From: DASXHD01 sp038239005
GTDB lineage: Bacteria > Myxococcota_A > Polyangia > Polyangiales > Polyangiaceae
Length of the DNA stretch: 64,000 bases
Direction of reading: 5' to 3'
Assembly (NCBI GenBank): GCA_038239005.1
Contig: JBBSFE010000010.1
Coordinates: 1 to 64,000, forward strand
Below the pieces are notes generated by a model that worked only from the letters and a program-made list of their open reading frames with translations, did no database searches and was not told where the DNA came from. Position numbers and translations under genes: made by a program. How positions within the stretch are numbered: the stretch's first letter is position 1; each line of letters starts with the position of its first letter. Below are positions 50,507 to 60,454 of the stretch, in pieces.

Positions 50507-52903
50507 TCATGTTTGTGCCTTGGGCGATCCGAGGAGCACGAGCAAGCGATCGACGGCGTGAATCGCGGCGTCGCGTAGCTTCTCGTCGGGCAGACGCGCG
50601 ACGAACGCGCGTGTCGCCTCGAACCAGTAGAAGGGTGCGTACCCGTGCTCTTCCGCGGTGCGATGGAGCTCCGCGGCGCGTGCGAGCCAGTCGACTTCTT
50701 CGCCGGAAGCGGACGCAAAAATCAAATCGAGCGCCTTCGCAAGGAGGAGCGTGTCACGCGCGTCTTGATACGTGCTGATGGCGGCACCGAGATCCGCGCG
50801 GGCCACGGCGACGCCGTCGTCGAGCACCCGAACGAGCGCGCAAGCGATCGCAACGATCATCGCTTCGCGCGGAGCCACCTTGAGACTGCGGGCAACCTCG
50901 AGGCGTTTGGCGACGGCGCGGGCTTCGTCGAAGTCGCCTGCTGCAAGGCGCGCTTGAACTTCCTCCGAGCCGCTCAAGAGCTCGAGCTCCATCGTGACCT
51001 CGCCGGCGGCCACTTCGCGCGCGCGACGAAACTGGCGCGCAGCGCTCGCGAACTGACGCTCGACCACGAGCGCGACACCGCGATTGTGCGCGGCGAGATG
51101 CTCGAGCGATGGCGCGTCCGCGTGGAGCAAGAGCGCCGTTACACGCTCGAGGGCGGCGCGACCCTGCTCGAAACGCCCGGGCACTTCGACGAGCATGCCC
51201 CCGAGCGACGACAGCGACCGCGCTTCGAAGAGCGTCGCGCCCGTTTGCGCACCGAGATTGCCTGCGTGCTCGAAGCTCGCGCGCGCCGCGTGATCATCGG
51301 TGCGAAACGCGAGCGGGCCGAGCAAGAGCGAACGAATGATCGTCACGAGCGGTGATTGTTCGCCCCGAGGCTCGGTCGAGACGAGGGCGTCCCACGTTTT
51401 CTTTCCTTCGGCGTAAGCGGCGCGCGTCCCCGCGGATAGTGCGATTTGTGCGAGCGAGAGCGTCATGCGCGACGACGATGGCGCGTGACTGCGCGCGAGC
51501 ACGCGATCGGCGCGCATGAGACATCGCGCCATCGCCGCGGGGCCGCAGAGCGCAGCTTCGATCGCGACGAACAACTGCCCGAGCTCGAGGTTGATCTCTT
51601 CGAGCCATGGATCATCATCGACGAGCCCTCGGAGCATCTTCGCGTGCGTGGCGACGCGCGCACGCGGGGCGAGAATCGATTTCGCCGCGCCACGTGCAAT
51701 GGCCGAGCGACCACGCAGCGGCTCGAGAAGTGCGGCGGCTGCGTCGATCTCGAGTCGAAGAGCGAGCACGACCGCGCGCGCCGTGCGACCGACGTCGTTG
51801 TCACGCTCGCGCCTGCCGAGTGCGTCGAGCATGGCGAGGTCGAGCGCGTGAAGCGATGTTCGAAACGCGACGATGGGATCTTCGTCGAGACGCGCAACGC
51901 GCAGCCCTGAAAGCGCGCCCGTGGGCATGACCGAGATCGATCCCGGCGGCATCGTCGACTTGCGGAGCGACGGCTTCGAGCCGGGTGCGGGCGGCGCCGC
52001 GAAGTCACCGGCGGGCCGCCCGATCGATGCGGCAAACTCGTCGATGTCGATGGGTGCGGTCTCCATGTTCACGAGCGCCGTGAGCGCCTCGCTCGCATCG
52101 GCGAACCGCAGCGCCGGATCACGCTGGAGCATCTTCCCGAGAAGCTCGTCGAGTGGCGCGGGCACACGACCGACGAGCGATGGGCTCGTCTGCGTTCGCG
52201 CCGTGAGCTGCTCGCGCGCGGCGCGCTCGGGAAAGAGGAGCGTGTGCCCAAGCAGCTCGTAGAGCACGAGACCCGCGGCGTACACGTCCGAAGCGGGCGT
52301 GCTCTCGTCGCCGATGAGCAGCTCCGGCGCCATGTACGCGGGCGTTCCGATCGTGAGACGCGACTCGCGCGTCAGCGGCACACCTGCTTCGGCATCGAGC
52401 TGCGCGCGCCGCTCGGAGCGCGCAATGCCGAAATCGAGAATTTTCAAATCGGCGAGGCCAGCAATTCCATTTGGCACGATGATGTTGGCCGGCTTGATGT
52501 CGCGATGAACGATGGTCGATGCGTGCGCCTCCGCGAGCCCCGCGAGAAGCGCGCGCGCGGCGCGAAACACTTCGTGCGTGAGGAGCACGCGCCCGAGCCG
52601 CGATGGCTCGAGCGTGACCCCGTCCACGAGCTCCATGACGAGATAGAGCCCTTCCGTTTCGTCTTTTCCGAAGTCGAACACGCGCACGACATTCGGTGAG
52701 CGCAGCTGTGAGACGGCAAGCGCTTCCCTTCGAAATCGTTCAGCGATGTCGTCATCTGCGGCAAGACCCTTGAAAAGAGCGGTAGCAATGACCTTGATCG
52801 CGACGGCTTCATTCGTCGTTTTGTCGCGCGCTCGGTAGACCGTTGCGAACCCGCCCGTCCCGAGAGTGGGCCCGAGCTCGTAACGATTGGCGACGAGTCG
52901 CAC
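50507..52903 (-). CDS. Cytosolic Ser/Thr protein kinase with long helical tail
   Basis: A 798-residue kinase. Domain at about 1-265: GTGGFATVYRARD, VAIK, IVHRDIKPANIIV, KILDFGIARSE and GTPAYMAPE. No membrane helix follows; instead a Pro-rich linker and roughly 450 residues of Ala/Leu/Arg helices in TPR-like array (for example HLAAHNRGVALVVERQFASA, QFRRAREVAAGEVTMELELL). This form, kinase plus TPR, is common in myxobacteria. GTG at 52903 with GAAGAG directly upstream is the start; the remaining upstream reading lies over pyrG. Divergent from pyrG with 24 nt between starts. Confidence 0.9.
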   Translation of the reverse strand: MRLVANRYELGPTLGTGGFATVYRARDKTTNEAVAIKVIATALFKGLAADDDIAERFRREALAVSQLRSPNVVRVFDFGKDETEGLYLVMELVDGVTLEPSRLGRVLLTHEVFRAARALLAGLAEAHASTIVHRDIKPANIIVPNGIAGLADLKILDFGIARSERRAQLDAEAGVPLTRESRLTIGTPAYMAPELLIGDESTPASDVYAAGLVLYELLGHTLLFPERAAREQLTARTQTSPSLVGRVPAPLDELLGKMLQRDPALRFADASEALTALVNMETAPIDIDEFAASIGRPAGDFAAPPAPGSKPSLRKSTMPPGSISVMPTGALSGLRVARLDEDPIVAFRTSLHALDLAMLDALGRRERDNDVGRTARAVVLALRLEIDAAAALLEPLRGRSAIARGAAKSILAPRARVATHAKMLRGLVDDDPWLEEINLELGQLFVAIEAALCGPAAMARCLMRADRVLARSHAPSSSRMTLSLAQIALSAGTRAAYAEGKKTWDALVSTEPRGEQSPLVTIIRSLLLGPLAFRTDDHAARASFEHAGNLGAQTGATLFEARSLSSLGGMLVEVPGRFEQGRAALERVTALLLHADAPSLEHLAAHNRGVALVVERQFASAARQFRRAREVAAGEVTMELELLSGSEEVQARLAAGDFDEARAVAKRLEVARSLKVAPREAMIVAIACALVRVLDDGVAVARADLGAAISTYQDARDTLLLAKALDLIFASASGEEVDWLARAAELHRTAEEHGYAPFYWFEATRAFVARLPDEKLRDAAIHAVDRLLVLLGSPKAQT

Positions 52904-52927
52904 CTCTTCGGGTATACTTCGTTCTCC

Positions 52928-54589
52928 GTGAGCCGGCCGACGAAATACGTGTTCGTTACGGGCGGCGTGGTGTCTTCGATCGGCAAGGGTCTGACGAGCG
53001 CATCGGTTGGTGCGCTCCTCGAAGCACGTGGCCTTCGCGTGACACACCTCAAGCTCGATCCGTACATCAACGTCGATCCGGGAACGATGAGTCCGTATCA
53101 ACACGGGGAAGTCTTCGTCACCGACGACGGCGCAGAGACCGATCTCGATCTCGGTCACTACGAACGCTTCACCACCGCGCGCATGACGCGCAACAACAAC
53201 TTCACGACCGGCCGTATCTACGAATCGGTCATCTCGAAGGAGCGGCGCGGCGAATACCTCGGCGCAACGGTGCAGGTCATCCCGCACATCACCGACGAGA
53301 TCAAAGCACGTGTCCAAGGCGCCACCGACGGCGCAGATGTCGCCATCATCGAAATCGGCGGAACCGTCGGCGACATCGAATCGCTCCCGTTCCTCGAAGC
53401 CATTCGTCAAATGAAGGTCGAGGCCGGCCCGCAAAACGCGCTCTCGATGCACGTCACGCTCGTGCCCTACATCGCGACGGCCGGCGAGCTGAAGACGAAG
53501 CCCACGCAGCACTCCGTCAAAGAGATGCTCTCCATCGGCATCCAGCCCGACATCCTCATCTGCCGTACGCAAACGCCGCTCTCGCAAGCGACCAAAGAAA
53601 AGATCGCGCTCTTCTCGAACGTGCCTGCGCCTGCGGTCATCTCCGCGATCGACGTGCAGTGCATTTACGAAGTGCCGCTCTACTTCCACAAAGAAGGGCT
53701 CGATACGCTCATCGCCGACCGCCTGAACATCTGGAGTCGCCAGCCGGATCTCTCCGCGTGGCAGCGCATCGTCGATCGTTTCAAGAAGCCCACGCGTGGG
53801 CACGCGAAAATAGGCATCGTTGGCAAGTACGTTCACCTGAGGGACGCGTACAAATCGCTTCACGAAGCACTCGTGCACGGCGCGCTCGCGAACGAGGGCA
53901 TGGTCGACCTCGAGTACATCGACTCCGAGCAGGTCGAGAAATCCGGCGTCGAGCCGCTGCTCTCGCATCTCGACGCCGTGCTCGTTCCTGGCGGCTTCGG
54001 CGATCGCGGCAGCGAAGGAAAGATCCTCGCGGTTCAATACGCGCGCGAAAACGGAATTCCGTTTTTCGGTATTTGCCTCGGCCTCCACATGGCCGTCGTC
54101 GAGTTCGCGCGGCACATGGCCGGGCTCGGGCGCGCCAACTCCACCGAGTTCGACCAAGACACACCCGAGCCCGTGATCGATCTCTTGCCCGATCAGCGCG
54201 GCGTCAAGAACAAGGGCGGCACGATGCGACTCGGCGCATATCCGTGCATTCTGCAACCCGGCACACGCGCTGCCGAAGCGTACGGCTCCGCCGAGATCTC
54301 CGAGCGCCATCGCCACCGCTACGAAGTGAACAACGATTTCCGCGAGCGTCTCGTGGCTGCCGGCCTCGTGATGAGCGGCACCTCACCGGACAAGCGCCTC
54401 GTCGAGATGATCGAGCTCGCGAATCATCCCTACTTCGTCGCGTGCCAGTTTCACCCCGAGTTCAAGAGCCGGCCCACCGCGCCGCACCCGCTCTTCTCGC
54501 GCTTCGTGCACGCCGCGCTCGAATACCGCGACGCACGCAACGCCGCAGCCGGCACGCGCAAGCCTGAAGAGCTCCGCTCCGTCAATTAG
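52928..54589 (+). CDS. pyrG: CTP synthase
   Basis: A 553-residue enzyme that aminates UTP to CTP with ATP and glutamine. Synthase domain: VFVTGGVVSSIGKGLTSAS at the N-terminus (P-loop), KLDPYINVDPGTMSPYQHGE, DLDLGHYERF and the CTP/UTP-binding GGTVGDIES. Glutaminase domain: GICLGLHMAVVEFARH with catalytic Cys383 and CQFHPEFKSRP with the His/Glu pair. The start codon is GTG. The only essential housekeeping gene of nucleotide metabolism in the window. The final 8 nt overlap the convergent PEGA-like gene. Confidence 0.98.
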   Translation: MSRPTKYVFVTGGVVSSIGKGLTSASVGALLEARGLRVTHLKLDPYINVDPGTMSPYQHGEVFVTDDGAETDLDLGHYERFTTARMTRNNNFTTGRIYESVISKERRGEYLGATVQVIPHITDEIKARVQGATDGADVAIIEIGGTVGDIESLPFLEAIRQMKVEAGPQNALSMHVTLVPYIATAGELKTKPTQHSVKEMLSIGIQPDILICRTQTPLSQATKEKIALFSNVPAPAVISAIDVQCIYEVPLYFHKEGLDTLIADRLNIWSRQPDLSAWQRIVDRFKKPTRGHAKIGIVGKYVHLRDAYKSLHEALVHGALANEGMVDLEYIDSEQVEKSGVEPLLSHLDAVLVPGGFGDRGSEGKILAVQYARENGIPFFGICLGLHMAVVEFARHMAGLGRANSTEFDQDTPEPVIDLLPDQRGVKNKGGTMRLGAYPCILQPGTRAAEAYGSAEISERHRHRYEVNNDFRERLVAAGLVMSGTSPDKRLVEMIELANHPYFVACQFHPEFKSRPTAPHPLFSRFVHAALEYRDARNAAAGTRKPEELRSVN

Positions 54590-55718
54590 TTGGCGCCTCC
54601 GCAAGGCTACGGCTCACGACGTAGTCCATGCGCGCGGGATAATTTCCGTTCGTGAGGACGATGCCCACGACGAGCATCACGATCGAGCTGCCGAGCATCG
54701 TGCCGCCGGCGATGGTGAAGTCGCGGCCGGTATTGCCAGGGCTGCTGAGGTTCACGAGACCCACGACGAGCGTCGATGCGCCGCCGATCGCGCCGAGCAC
54801 ACCGAACGTTCCGAGCAAACCGCCGACGACGCCGATGGCGCTCGAGCCTGCGCCTGCGTGCGGCTTCGCGTTCACGACGCTCCCAACGGTTGCGGGAAGC
54901 GTGAGCGGGACGTCGACCCGCCGGCGCTCTACATCGTGTGCGGTGGGTAGTCGCTCGAGGTAGAGGCCGCTGTTTTCGCCGATCCAACGCTCGCACGGGA
55001 GCACGCAGAGCCGCGCGCCATCGTGCGTACGCAGCGACCAACGCTCCGAGGGATCGGGCGGGAGAAACTTGTAGAGTACACTGAATCGGTCGTTCTGCGG
55101 CGGCAGTTGTTGCGGCACGACGCCACCACCGATGGCTCCGAGGATGCGCGTTTCGGTGACGGGCGCTTCGATCGATGCCGCTTCGGCTTGGCCTTCAGCG
55201 AGGTCGATGTCGACTTTGCGCTCGTTGCCCGCTGCGTTGCGCACGGTGATGACGTGATGACCCGGGTTCACTTTGCGCGCGACGCCGAGCACCGATGCGG
55301 GCACGAGCGTTCCGTCGAGTGCGACGATCGCGCCAGAGGTGTCGCCCGTGAGCTTGACGAGGAGCGTCGGGATGCGCGCTTTCACTTTGTCTGCGAGGTC
55401 TTTCGCTTCGCCGCGCGCTTGCTTGCTGCGGTCTGATTCTTTCGTGATGGGAATGCGATCGATGGAGAGGAGCGTCTCGTATCCCTCGGCGAGCAAAGCC
55501 GAATCGATTTGTGCGCGCGCGAGCTCGAGCGCGGATGGCGGCGTCTCGTAGAGATCATGCGCGGCTTTGAGCTTGGCGAGCGCTTCGGAGAGCTTGCCGT
55601 GCGCGCGAAGCTCCATTCCTTCGCGAAAAAGATCGCGCGCGGTTGCGACGTCGGCTGCGTTTTGCGCGTGCGCTGCGGTCGCGAGGAAGAGCACCGCTAC
55701 CGCCAGAGCGCGGCGCAT
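54582..55718 (-). CDS. Secreted TPR/PEGA-like protein, paralogue 1
   Basis: A 378-residue protein with signal peptide (MRRALAVAVLFLATAAHAQ). Order: a TPR-like helical pair (ARDLFREGMELRAHGKLSEA), a PEGA-like beta domain (GAIVALDGTLVP, VNPGHHVITVRN), a Cys-containing segment (GARLCVLPCERWIG), and two C-terminal hydrophobic stretches (VVGGLLGTFGVLGAIGG, MLGSSIVMLVVGIVL). It is the same family as the next gene upstream and a distant relative of the 24593-25474 product. It overlaps that neighbour by 1 nt (TGATG). Confidence 0.85.
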   Translation of the reverse strand: MRRALAVAVLFLATAAHAQNAADVATARDLFREGMELRAHGKLSEALAKLKAAHDLYETPPSALELARAQIDSALLAEGYETLLSIDRIPITKESDRSKQARGEAKDLADKVKARIPTLLVKLTGDTSGAIVALDGTLVPASVLGVARKVNPGHHVITVRNAAGNERKVDIDLAEGQAEAASIEAPVTETRILGAIGGGVVPQQLPPQNDRFSVLYKFLPPDPSERWSLRTHDGARLCVLPCERWIGENSGLYLERLPTAHDVERRRVDVPLTLPATVGSVVNAKPHAGAGSSAIGVVGGLLGTFGVLGAIGGASTLVVGLVNLSSPGNTGRDFTIAGGTMLGSSIVMLVVGIVLTNGNYPARMDYVVSRSLAEAPTN

Positions 55719-56827
55719 CAGAAAACCCCCGCGATGCCAGTCGGTGTGATCGCGATGCGCATCGGCACGCCGAGGTCCGTGCGCACGAGCATGGGTCCGT
55801 GACTGACCGCGAGGACGACCGAGCCGACGCTCGCTGCGACCGTGCCGCCAAGGAGGAGCGACATGAAGATGACCGTCGGGATGCCGCTCGAATCACCGAG
55901 CGCGGGGATCACGAAGAGGCTTCCAATGATCGCCGCGCATCCGGCGCCGACGAGAACCCAACCTGCGACCGCGCTACCGGCTGCGGCGTAAGGCGTGACC
56001 TGCGCCGTGGCGCCGGGAAGTGTGGCGAGCCCGGTGGGAACCTTGACGCGTTGACCGTCGTCGCGTTCGAGTGCGTAGCCCGACGAGAAACCCACCAATT
56101 GCACGCACGGCACTTTGCAGACTTCGTGGTCACCCGCATCACGAACGGACCACGCGTGCCCATCTTCGGGTGGGTTGAAGGCGACGAGGCTGCGTGGCAT
56201 CGAGAGCGGAATGCTCATCGGCACGGTCTGCTGCGGACCGACCACGTTGTTCTTCGGCGCGAGCGACGTGACATCGACGACGACTTCGCGCGCTTCCCCG
56301 TCGCGCACGTCAATCGTTTGCTGAACGCTGTGACCGAACGCGATCGCGAGCACGGCGTGCCGCCCGGGATCCATCGCGCGTGCAACAGCGAGCGCATCGC
56401 GGGGGATCGTGACGCCGTCGACGCTGACCGTGGTCTGATCGATCGCGCCAACGACACGCAACGTGACGCGCGCGATGCGCGGGGAGAGCTTGCTCGCGAG
56501 CGCTGCGGCTTCTTGGCGCGCTGCTTGCGCCTTTGCGGACTCGCCACGCGCGTCCATCGAATCGACGTGTAAGAGCACTTCGCGCGCATCGACGAGATGA
56601 CCAAGGTCCATGTTGGCGCGACCGACTTCGAGCGCAGTGACGGGCGTCGGTGCAAGCGCGTATGCGGCTTTGTACTTGTCGAGCGCGCCGCGGATGTTTC
56701 CGTCGTCGCGGAGCTTGTTGCCTTCAGCGAATGCGACGCGCGCACTCTCGCGGTCGGCGGCGTTCGGCTCGGCGGCATGTGCGATCGCCGATGCAAGCAC
56801 CATGGTGAGGACGAGATGAAAGCGCAT
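55718..56827 (-). CDS. Secreted TPR/PEGA-like protein, paralogue 2
   Basis: A 369-residue paralogue with signal peptide (LVLTMVLASAIAHA). Order as in its neighbour: helical SARVAFAEGNKLRDDGNIRG, PEGA-like TTVSVDGVTIP and MDPGRHAVLAIA, a Cys pair (HEVCKVPCVQLVG) and C-terminal hydrophobic helices (VAGWVLVGAGCAAIIGSLF). The two genes arose by tandem duplication and have since diverged. Each end overlaps a neighbour by 1 nt, so kinase, paralogue 2 and paralogue 1 are translated as a unit. Role unknown; perhaps a target or partner of the kinase's external part. Confidence 0.85.
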   Translation of the reverse strand: MRFHLVLTMVLASAIAHAAEPNAADRESARVAFAEGNKLRDDGNIRGALDKYKAAYALAPTPVTALEVGRANMDLGHLVDAREVLLHVDSMDARGESAKAQAARQEAAALASKLSPRIARVTLRVVGAIDQTTVSVDGVTIPRDALAVARAMDPGRHAVLAIAFGHSVQQTIDVRDGEAREVVVDVTSLAPKNNVVGPQQTVPMSIPLSMPRSLVAFNPPEDGHAWSVRDAGDHEVCKVPCVQLVGFSSGYALERDDGQRVKVPTGLATLPGATAQVTPYAAAGSAVAGWVLVGAGCAAIIGSLFVIPALGDSSGIPTVIFMSLLLGGTVAASVGSVVLAVSHGPMLVRTDLGVPMRIAITPTGIAGVF

Positions 56828-58125
56828 CAGTCGATCGAGTTGCGGTCGAAGCTCGACGCGGGCCTTGTCGACGTGGTGCGCGGTGCGGTCGTCGCGGTGG
56901 TTCGAACCGGGTGCGCGGATGGCGTCGTGCGAGGCAAACTGTCGATCGACACGACATCGCCACCGCCACTCGCGCTCGGCGCGGGTTCGGTGGGGCGAGC
57001 CTCGCGGAGAGCATTAGGCTCGACGTGCGTCGATGGAGGAGTTGCGACGACGTTCTCCGGTCTTGCGGTTTTGGTTGCGCGAATGACGAGCGCCGCGGCG
57101 AGGATGATGCAGATGGCGCCGAACGACGCCGCCAAGATCGCAGCGACGGGGAGCGATGACGGAGGCGCAGGTCGGGCGGATGGCGCATGACTCGTAGGCC
57201 CGTTCGTGGTCGACGACAGCACGGCAAGGGCGGCGGGCGGAACGCTCGCGACCGTGCGCGCAAGACCGAGCGACGTCGGGCCCGACAGCGCGGCGGAGAA
57301 TCCGTCCGAGAGCTCTTTGGCGGATGCGAAGCGCGCACCTGGCTCGCGTGCGCATGCGCGTTCGAACCATGCGTCGACGGCGCCGCCGAGCGCACCGCTC
57401 ACTGACGACGGTCGTGGAAGAGGCTTCGTGCAAATCGCGACTGCGAGCGCGCCGACCGTTTCGCCGAGAAATGGTTTGCGCCCCGTGAGCATCTCGAACG
57501 CGACGACGCCGACGGCCCAAAGGTCGCTGCGGAAATCGAGCGTCGAGTGCCCGAGTGCTTGCTCGGGGCTCATGTAATAGGGCGTGCCCATCACCGCGCC
57601 AGTGTTGGTGGTGTCGAGCCCGCTCTGCAAATCTCCGCCGGCTTTCGCGATGCCGAAGTCGAGCACTTTGATGAACGTCTCGCCGAACGTCGAGCAGAGG
57701 AAAATATTTTGCGGCTTCACATCACGATGAACGATGCCGCGTTCGTGTGCGCGTGCGAGCGCCTTGCATGTTTGCGAGATGATCACGGCCGCTTCATCGG
57801 GCGCGATGAGCCCGCGCTTCAGACGCGCACCGAGGTCTTCGCCTTCGAGGAGCTCCATCGTGATGAACGGTGACCCATCTTGTGCAACGCCGTGGTCGAG
57901 CACTTGCACCACATGCGGGCTCTTCACGTTCGCGGCCGCGGCCGCCTCGCGTGAAAATCGGGAGAGCGTCTCTGGATCGCGCGCGAGCTCGGGGCGCATT
58001 AGCTTCACGACGACCTTGGTGCGGAGCGTCGTGTGCTCGGCGAGCCACACAGCACCCATTCCGCCGGCGCCAATCGGACGCTCGAGCCGGACATTCGGCG
58101 TCACCCACGCGCCCGCGGAGAGCAT
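56827..58125 (-). CDS. Membrane-anchored Ser/Thr protein kinase
   Basis: A 432-residue kinase. Domain about 12-275: IGAGGMGAVWLAEH, VVVK, IVHRDVKPQNIFL, KVLDFGIAKAG and GTPYYMSPEQALG. A membrane helix (LPVAAILAASFGAICIILAA, near residue 330) is followed by a Thr/Pro/Ala-rich external tail. First gene of the operon with the two PEGA-like genes. The start at 58125 gives MLSAGAWVTPNVRLERP; the gap to the upstream M14 peptidase stop is 15 nt, so transcription may begin further upstream. Confidence 0.92.
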   Translation of the reverse strand: MLSAGAWVTPNVRLERPIGAGGMGAVWLAEHTTLRTKVVVKLMRPELARDPETLSRFSREAAAAANVKSPHVVQVLDHGVAQDGSPFITMELLEGEDLGARLKRGLIAPDEAAVIISQTCKALARAHERGIVHRDVKPQNIFLCSTFGETFIKVLDFGIAKAGGDLQSGLDTTNTGAVMGTPYYMSPEQALGHSTLDFRSDLWAVGVVAFEMLTGRKPFLGETVGALAVAICTKPLPRPSSVSGALGGAVDAWFERACAREPGARFASAKELSDGFSAALSGPTSLGLARTVASVPPAALAVLSSTTNGPTSHAPSARPAPPSSLPVAAILAASFGAICIILAAALVIRATKTARPENVVATPPSTHVEPNALREARPTEPAPSASGGGDVVSIDSLPRTTPSAHPVRTTATTAPRTTSTRPASSFDRNSID

Positions 58126-58140
58126 CGTGTCGACGTTACC

Positions 58141-59271
58141 TCATCTGAGGTCGTCGAGCATCGCCGAGAGCACTTGTAGTGTGCTGGCGCCGAGCGTTCG
58201 GCAACGATCGGGCGACCAACCGACGCGTTCGTCGGGCGCGTTTGCGTTGTCTTTGAAAGGCATCTCGAGCGTGAGCGACAAACAATCGAACGCTTCGCCG
58301 ACGTAATTTCCGGCGCATCGCAAATCGCCTTTGCCTGGCGCGTCTTTGGGGTAGCCCTGCTCGGTCTGGAATTCGTCGGCGGCTTCGAGCATGGCGCTCG
58401 AGAACCCGTCTTCGAGGGCCTCGATGCGATCGGTGTAGTGCGGATTGCCTTCGGCGCCCGCGACGAACACGTAAGGGACGTGCTCGTCGCCGTGGACGTC
58501 GTAGAAAAAATCGACGCCGTGCTCGTACATCGCTTTGCGAACGGCGAGCACTTCGGGGCTCTCTTTTTCGTCGGCGTCCCACCAGCAGCGATTCAAATCT
58601 TTGCCCGCCGCGTTCGTGCGGTGATTGCCCGCGAAGGCGCCGTCTGGATTCATGCATAGTACAAGGAAAAGTCGTGCGTCCTCGAGGAGGTGCGCCACGG
58701 TTTCGTCGTCGTCGAAGGCGAGGCGGCCGCTGAGGCCTTCCATGAACCAGCCGCCCATCGTCTCGCCGGGGTGTTGCTGCGCGACGATCCAGAGCTTGCG
58801 TGCCTCCTCGCGGTCGCTGCCGAGCGACAAGAGATGCATCGCCTCGCCGCGCACGGTCTTGCCGATCTCGCTGACTTCGACGCGACCGGATTTCTTCAAA
58901 CGTGCGAGAAGATCGAGACGACGCGCGCGTGTGTACGGCGGGTAGTAGGCGAACCGAACGGAATCGATTTTTCGCGGCGGCTCGTATGCCCAACGAAGCG
59001 ATGAGCCATCGAACTCGGAGTGAACGCGAAACCAATCTTCGCCGTTCTCGCTCGCGCATACGTCGTAATCATCGAACGCGTCGCCGTACGTGCATGCCCC
59101 AGCGTTCGTGATTTCGAATGTCGCGCGACCTTCGAGCTCGCGCGCGACGAACGAAAAATATTGTCGGAAGTCCGGTGCGGCGTCGTCCGCGCGGATGGCG
59201 AGACGCGCTTGCGCATCGCCCACTCGAAGCAGCTGGATTTTTCCGCCGTCCTTTGGCGAAAGGATGCGCAT
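58141..59271 (-). CDS. M14-family zinc carboxypeptidase, cytosolic CCP-like
   Basis: A 376-residue metallocarboxypeptidase of the M14 group related to cytosolic carboxypeptidases. Zinc ligands: His167 and Glu170 in AQQHPGETMGGWF and His260 in FYDVHGDEHVPY; catalytic Glu336 in LTLEMPFK; MNPDGAFAGNHRTNAAGKDL gives the substrate-binding N-P-D-G and N-R. The N-terminal beta domain (about 1-125, RVEV...SEFDGSSLRWAYEP) is usual for this subgroup. No signal peptide, so it acts in the cytoplasm. Divergent from the phosphoesterase lipoprotein with 43 nt between starts. Confidence 0.93.
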   Translation of the reverse strand: MRILSPKDGGKIQLLRVGDAQARLAIRADDAAPDFRQYFSFVARELEGRATFEITNAGACTYGDAFDDYDVCASENGEDWFRVHSEFDGSSLRWAYEPPRKIDSVRFAYYPPYTRARRLDLLARLKKSGRVEVSEIGKTVRGEAMHLLSLGSDREEARKLWIVAQQHPGETMGGWFMEGLSGRLAFDDDETVAHLLEDARLFLVLCMNPDGAFAGNHRTNAAGKDLNRCWWDADEKESPEVLAVRKAMYEHGVDFFYDVHGDEHVPYVFVAGAEGNPHYTDRIEALEDGFSSAMLEAADEFQTEQGYPKDAPGKGDLRCAGNYVGEAFDCLSLTLEMPFKDNANAPDERVGWSPDRCRTLGASTLQVLSAMLDDLR

Positions 59272-59314
59272 GTGTCGTGGCGCTTTAGCACGGAAGCGGT
59301 AAGCTCCGCGCCCC

Positions 59315-60439
59315 ATGAAGCTTTGGACTCTTTCAATTTTGCTCGTCGCGTGCGGCGGCAACGGCAACAGTGACGACGCCAGCACCGTCGACGCCGGCAA
59401 AGACGCGAGCACGAGCAACGACTCATCGACGCAAGGCGACACGAGCACCACGAAAGATGGCGGCTCTACCAGCGACGTCACACCAACGTGCGGCACTTGC
59501 CCCACGGGCTACACATGCGGCAGCGCGAATGGGCTCGCCGTGTGTCGCTCGACGAAGACGCAGATCCCGCTCTTTTCGAACGTGTACGTCATCGTGATGG
59601 AGAACACGTCGCTCACGACCCTACAGGCCGGCATCACGGCGAACAAAGCACCGAATCTCAAAGGTTGGGCTGCCTCCTACGCGACGGCCTCGAACTATCA
59701 TGGCGTCTCACACCCGAGCTTGCCGAACTACGTCGCCATGACCTCGGGCGACACCCAAGGCATCGGCTGCGATTGCGGCGCCAAGCCTGGCGCCGGCACG
59801 TGTTACCCCGTCGCAGATTTTTGTCTGACTTGCTCGTGCGATCTCGGCTCGAAGGTGATGCACCTCGGCGATCAGCTCGAAGCCGCAAGCAAGACGTGGA
59901 TGGACTTCGGCGAAGACATGGGCACCGCGTGCAACATGACCGACAAGAACAACTACGCCGTGCGCCACAACCCATTCCTCTATTACGACAACGTGCAGAC
60001 GCCCTCATCGCGTTGTACGTCGCACGTCGTCGACTTCACCAATTTCAATCCGAGCTCTCCAGCGGTGTTCAACTTCATCGCGCCGAACCTCGTCAGCGAC
60101 ATGCACGACCCCGCGCCCGCCGATTCGACGAACATTCCCACCGGTGATAAGTGGCTCGGTGTGCATGCGGGCGCCATCATGCAGTCGACGGCTTACAAAA
60201 GCGGCGGCCTCCTCGTCATCGTGTGGGACGAAGACGACAGCTCCGGCGGCCTCGGCGGAACGACGGACGATCCCATCGGCATCTGGGTGATATCGCCGTA
60301 CGGCAAGGCCGGCTACGTCTCGACGACGAAGGCCGATCACTATTCACTGCTCGCCACCATCGAAGACGGTCTCGACCTCGGTCGTCTCGGCAAAGCCGCC
60401 ACCGCGCAACCGCTCACCGATTACTTCGCGACGAACTGA
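59315..60439 (+). CDS. Phosphoesterase-family lipoprotein (acid phosphatase-like)
   Basis: A 374-residue lipoprotein (MKLWTLSILLVAC, lipobox LVAC). An Asp/Ser/Thr-rich linker and a C-x-x-C-x-x-G-Y-x-C segment lead into a phosphoesterase domain of the acid phosphatase/phospholipase C type: NVYVIVMENTS at its start, GVSHPSLPNYVAMTSGD with the catalytic Ser/Thr region, FNFIAPNLVSDMHDP and VIVWDEDDSS with the metal-binding Asp/Glu, and ISPYGKAG further on. It probably cleaves phosphoester bonds at the cell surface. Confidence 0.88.
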   Translation: MKLWTLSILLVACGGNGNSDDASTVDAGKDASTSNDSSTQGDTSTTKDGGSTSDVTPTCGTCPTGYTCGSANGLAVCRSTKTQIPLFSNVYVIVMENTSLTTLQAGITANKAPNLKGWAASYATASNYHGVSHPSLPNYVAMTSGDTQGIGCDCGAKPGAGTCYPVADFCLTCSCDLGSKVMHLGDQLEAASKTWMDFGEDMGTACNMTDKNNYAVRHNPFLYYDNVQTPSSRCTSHVVDFTNFNPSSPAVFNFIAPNLVSDMHDPAPADSTNIPTGDKWLGVHAGAIMQSTAYKSGGLLVIVWDEDDSSGGLGGTTDDPIGIWVISPYGKAGYVSTTKADHYSLLATIEDGLDLGRLGKAATAQPLTDYFATN

Positions 60440-60454
60440 TCGCTTGAACCAACG

